From Succinimonas sp963628765 (lineage in GTDB: Bacteria; Pseudomonadota; Gammaproteobacteria; Enterobacterales; Succinivibrionaceae), in contig CAVGFV010000099.1 of NCBI GenBank assembly GCA_963628765.1, forward strand, positions 1 through 62,448: a DNA stretch of 62,448 nt. The letters run 5' to 3'. The position numbers and the translations under genes are program-made. The notes beneath the pieces are model-generated. The model had not been told where the DNA came from, did not search any database, and saw only the letters and a list, made by a program, of their open reading frames with translations. Positions 59,796 to 62,448 of this stretch are shown here, piece by piece; position 1 is the first letter of the stretch; each line of letters begins with the position of its first letter.

Positions 59796-62399
59796 ATGCA
59801 GGAAGCGGCCACTTTCATTCCCGAAGAAGCTATAACAATGGAAAATGGTCGCGAGGCCATTAAAAAGCATTTTGATTATTTGGCTACCTGTTTTACGGAG
59901 GGGGTTCCTGTCTCAGAGCTCGTGCAACATCGCACGGAATTCATAGATAACCTTCTTAGAAAAATTTGGAAACAATTTGGACTTGATACCTTTTCGAATC
60001 TTGCACTTATTGCAGTAGGTGGCTATGGTAGAGGGGATCTCCAACCACATTCCGATATTGATATTCTTATTTTGTCTTCCGATCTTCTTGAAGATAAGAT
60101 TAAAGAAATTATCCCAACATTTTCCAGCTTACTTTGGGATCTCAAATTAGATTTAGGGCAGTCCGTAAGAACTATTGCGGAGTGCCTTACCGAAGGTAGA
60201 AAAGACGTTACTATTGCGACTAACCTTCTAGAAACACGCCTTATTACAGGCAACAGTCAAACCTACGACAAGCTAAGGGAAGCCGTTAACGATCCTAATT
60301 TTTGGCCGGCCAAAGAATTTTTTCAGGCAAAACTTGATGAGCAAAATGGAAGACACCATTACTATAAAGATACTGTCTACATGCTAGAGCCTGATATCAA
60401 GAATAATCCCGGGGGACTTCGTGATATCCAAACTATGCTTTGGGTAGCACGAAAGGCCTATGGGGTTACTAGTATTCGTGAGCTTATGGAAAAGAAGCTC
60501 CTAAACCGTATTGAGTGCTATGAGCTTACAAGTTGCCAAGATTTTCTCTGGCGCGTAAGATTCGCTCTCCACCTTATCCTCACCCGCCCTGATAACCGCC
60601 TAACCTTTGATAGACAAAGAAGTATTGCCATTAATCTTGGCTATGCAGGAGATGGTAACACTCCAGTAGAAACCCTAATGAAACGTTTCTACCAAACCAC
60701 TCATACAGTCCATGAGTTAAATGAAATCTTCATGCAAATTATGGAAAACAATCTTTTCCCTGAAAAGATTCCTCCTGTTGTAGCCATGAATCAATATTTC
60801 ATTTTCCGGGGCACCTTAATTGATGTTCAAGATCGCAACATCTTCATCAGAAAACCAGAAGTTATTTTGGAGCTCTTTTTAACCTACACAAAGCACGAAG
60901 AGCTAACCGGTGTCTATACCGAATGTATTCGCAATCTCAGAATTGCAAGAAGAAGCCTTAACCATTACCTTTCAGAACTCCCGGAATGCCGGGAAATCTT
61001 CCGGGAAATTATTGCGGATCCTCGCTCTCTCATAAGAGCCTTCCCAATAATGCATAAGCACCAGATCTTTGCCATGTATATTCCAAGATGGAATGAAATC
61101 CTAGGTCTTATGCAATTCGATATGTTCCATCAATACACAGTGGATGAACATACCTTACGTGTTTTAGAGAGCATCTATAAATTCACCCATAGCACTGATG
61201 AAAAATACGCTCTCTACCAGCAAATATATAACAGCATCGATAAGCCAGAGCTCTTATTCATAGCAGCCCTCTTCCACGATATTGCAAAGGGACGCGGGGG
61301 ACATCATGCGGACTTAGGTGCTCCTGATGCTTTGTACTTTTGTAAACTTCACGGTTATAACCGCTATGAAAGTAGACTCGTGTCCTGGGTTGTTAAAAAA
61401 CACCTTTATATGTCTATTGTGGCCCAAAGACGCGATATTTCCGATCCTGATGTGGTAGCGGATTTTGCGAAGAATGTAGGCGATGAAAGCTATCTAAATT
61501 ACCTTTACTGTCTCACTGTAGCTGATATAAACGCCACCAATGATACAGAATGGAATAGCTACAAGGATTCATTATTTAGGACCCTTTATTTTGCAACTCG
61601 TGATGCTCTCCGTAAAGGTCTAGAAAATCCTCCTGATCTTAGACTTCACGTAAGAGAAAACCAGCAACGAGCTCTTGCCATTTTAGTAAAAATTGGACTC
61701 TCTCCTCTTTCGGTATTTCGAATTTGGAGTAACTTCAAAATTGATTACTTCATTCGTTACCTACCAGAGCAAATAGCTTGGCACACACAAAATATCATTG
61801 CCCATAAATGGACCGATAGTCCATTAATCCTATTTGCCCAAAACACCAAAACAGGTTGCACTGAACTATTTGTCTATTTAAAGGATACAGCAGGAATTTT
61901 TGCGAAAGTATGTAGCATACTCGGCTCTAAAAAGCTCAATATAATGTCCGCAACCATTTCCAACACTAATGAAAACTATGCTCTCGATACCTTTGCCTTT
62001 GTGAAACAAGATGGGCATCAGCTTCCTGTAGATAGAATGGGGTCCATTCGTAAAGCTATTCTATCAGCCCTCACCAGTGCAGAATACACCTACCCTAAGA
62101 TGCCTGAAGTACCAAAACAGCTCAAGCTCTTTAGAGTACCTACCCATGTGCACTTTTTGCCAAATAACGAAAGAAAAACTTCGGAACTAGAGATCTCTAC
62201 CTTGGATCTTCCAGGGATTTTGGCAAGAATAAGCATTATTTTCCAAAAGCATAACCTCTCACTCCATGCGGCCAAAATCACCACTACAGGTGAAAGAGTA
62301 GATGACTTTTTCTCCCTTACCAAAAGCGATGGTTCTCTTATCTCCGAAAAGGATAAACAGCTTATTGAATACGATCTCGTAAATGAGCTTAAACTGTAA
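59796..62399 (+). CDS. glnD: GlnD, PII uridylyltransferase / uridylyl-removing enzyme
   Basis: GlnD modifies and restores PII proteins according to glutamine, controlling nitrogen assimilation. The 867-aa product has the nucleotidyltransferase motif VGGYGRGDLQPHSDIDIL near residue 72, a helical linker, the HD phosphohydrolase domain (LFIAALFHDIAKGRGGHH near 490) and two C-terminal ACT domains (LFVYLKDTAGIFAKVCSIL and LEISTLDLPGILARISIIF). All domains are complete. The ATG follows AAAGGA. From 62400 to the window end nothing is seen. Confidence 0.97.
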   Translation: MQEAATFIPEEAITMENGREAIKKHFDYLATCFTEGVPVSELVQHRTEFIDNLLRKIWKQFGLDTFSNLALIAVGGYGRGDLQPHSDIDILILSSDLLEDKIKEIIPTFSSLLWDLKLDLGQSVRTIAECLTEGRKDVTIATNLLETRLITGNSQTYDKLREAVNDPNFWPAKEFFQAKLDEQNGRHHYYKDTVYMLEPDIKNNPGGLRDIQTMLWVARKAYGVTSIRELMEKKLLNRIECYELTSCQDFLWRVRFALHLILTRPDNRLTFDRQRSIAINLGYAGDGNTPVETLMKRFYQTTHTVHELNEIFMQIMENNLFPEKIPPVVAMNQYFIFRGTLIDVQDRNIFIRKPEVILELFLTYTKHEELTGVYTECIRNLRIARRSLNHYLSELPECREIFREIIADPRSLIRAFPIMHKHQIFAMYIPRWNEILGLMQFDMFHQYTVDEHTLRVLESIYKFTHSTDEKYALYQQIYNSIDKPELLFIAALFHDIAKGRGGHHADLGAPDALYFCKLHGYNRYESRLVSWVVKKHLYMSIVAQRRDISDPDVVADFAKNVGDESYLNYLYCLTVADINATNDTEWNSYKDSLFRTLYFATRDALRKGLENPPDLRLHVRENQQRALAILVKIGLSPLSVFRIWSNFKIDYFIRYLPEQIAWHTQNIIAHKWTDSPLILFAQNTKTGCTELFVYLKDTAGIFAKVCSILGSKKLNIMSATISNTNENYALDTFAFVKQDGHQLPVDRMGSIRKAILSALTSAEYTYPKMPEVPKQLKLFRVPTHVHFLPNNERKTSELEISTLDLPGILARISIIFQKHNLSLHAAKITTTGERVDDFFSLTKSDGSLISEKDKQLIEYDLVNELKL

Positions 62400-62448
62400 C
62401 GATATAAATTTAGGTATGTAATTTAATTACTAATCTTACGAAACCACT

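Noticed and set aside
59154..59870. 238-codon minus-strand frame opposite map
   Set aside because: Fully antisense to map and the glnD start, no Shine-Dalgarno, and map residues are conserved on the other strand.

Overview
The window is 62 kb of low-GC bacterial chromosome that reads as the core genome of a flagellated gammaproteobacterium. Evidence includes the FlgO/FlgP/FlgT flagellar proteins, ZapB, a CheV-CheR pair beside flgB, sigma-54 and sigma-28 type flagellar promoters, and the gammaproteobacterial block rpsB-tsf-pyrH-frr-uppS-cdsA-dxr-rseP-bamA-skp-lpxD-fabZ-lpxA-lpxB-rnhB-dnaE-accA. The low GC and this flagellar layout would fit the Aeromonadales/Succinivibrionaceae, but that placement is inference. 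There is no intact insertion sequence, prophage or CRISPR array.

Layout. 1-8.7 kb: flagellar cluster. cheV-cheR-flgB-flgC-flgD run on the minus strand and end at a strong terminator. flgA, flgM (sigma-28 promoter) and flgN run on the plus strand. flgO-flgP (sigma-54 type promoter) diverge from flgT. 8.7-15.4 kb: zapB, an HDOD protein, tcdA, a degenerate CHC2/TOPRIM/helicase-like protein, tRNA-Arg(CCT), a DUF4136-like lipoprotein, dusA and a Sel1-repeat protein. 15.5-24 kb: tRNA-Leu(CAA), lptF-lptG, mltG-tmk-holB and valS. 24.3-37 kb: murJ, ribF, ileS, lspA, ispH and a solitary pilY1, in the order known from Pseudomonas but without the minor pilin genes. 37-38.6 kb: rpsT with its conserved TTG start, then an 865-bp gene-free stretch. 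38.6-59 kb: the accA-to-rpsB block, transcribed on the minus strand. 59-62.4 kb: map and glnD on the plus strand.

How the genes work together. The right two thirds is mainly envelope biogenesis: isoprenoid supply (dxr, ispH, uppS), phospholipid and lipid A (accA, fabZ, cdsA, lpxA/B/D), LPS transport (lptFG), outer-membrane proteins (bamA, skp), lipid II flipping and glycan processing (murJ, mltG), lipoprotein signal peptidase (lspA), and RseP, the protease that releases sigma-E. This is interleaved with translation (rpsT, rpsB, tsf, frr, map, ileS, valS) and replication (dnaE, holB, tmk, rnhB).

Most interesting signals: (1) two tandem transcription units between rpsT and accA, each with a near-identical sigma-E type promoter (GAACTT-N16-TCTAAA), about 75-80 nt of unannotated sequence and an intrinsic terminator, so probable envelope-stress small RNAs; the first can pair over 12 bp with the flgM ribosome binding site. 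(2) An intact 540-aa primase-helicase homologue whose TOPRIM and Walker A motifs have been replaced. (3) A structured murJ leader with a hairpin that covers the murJ Shine-Dalgarno.
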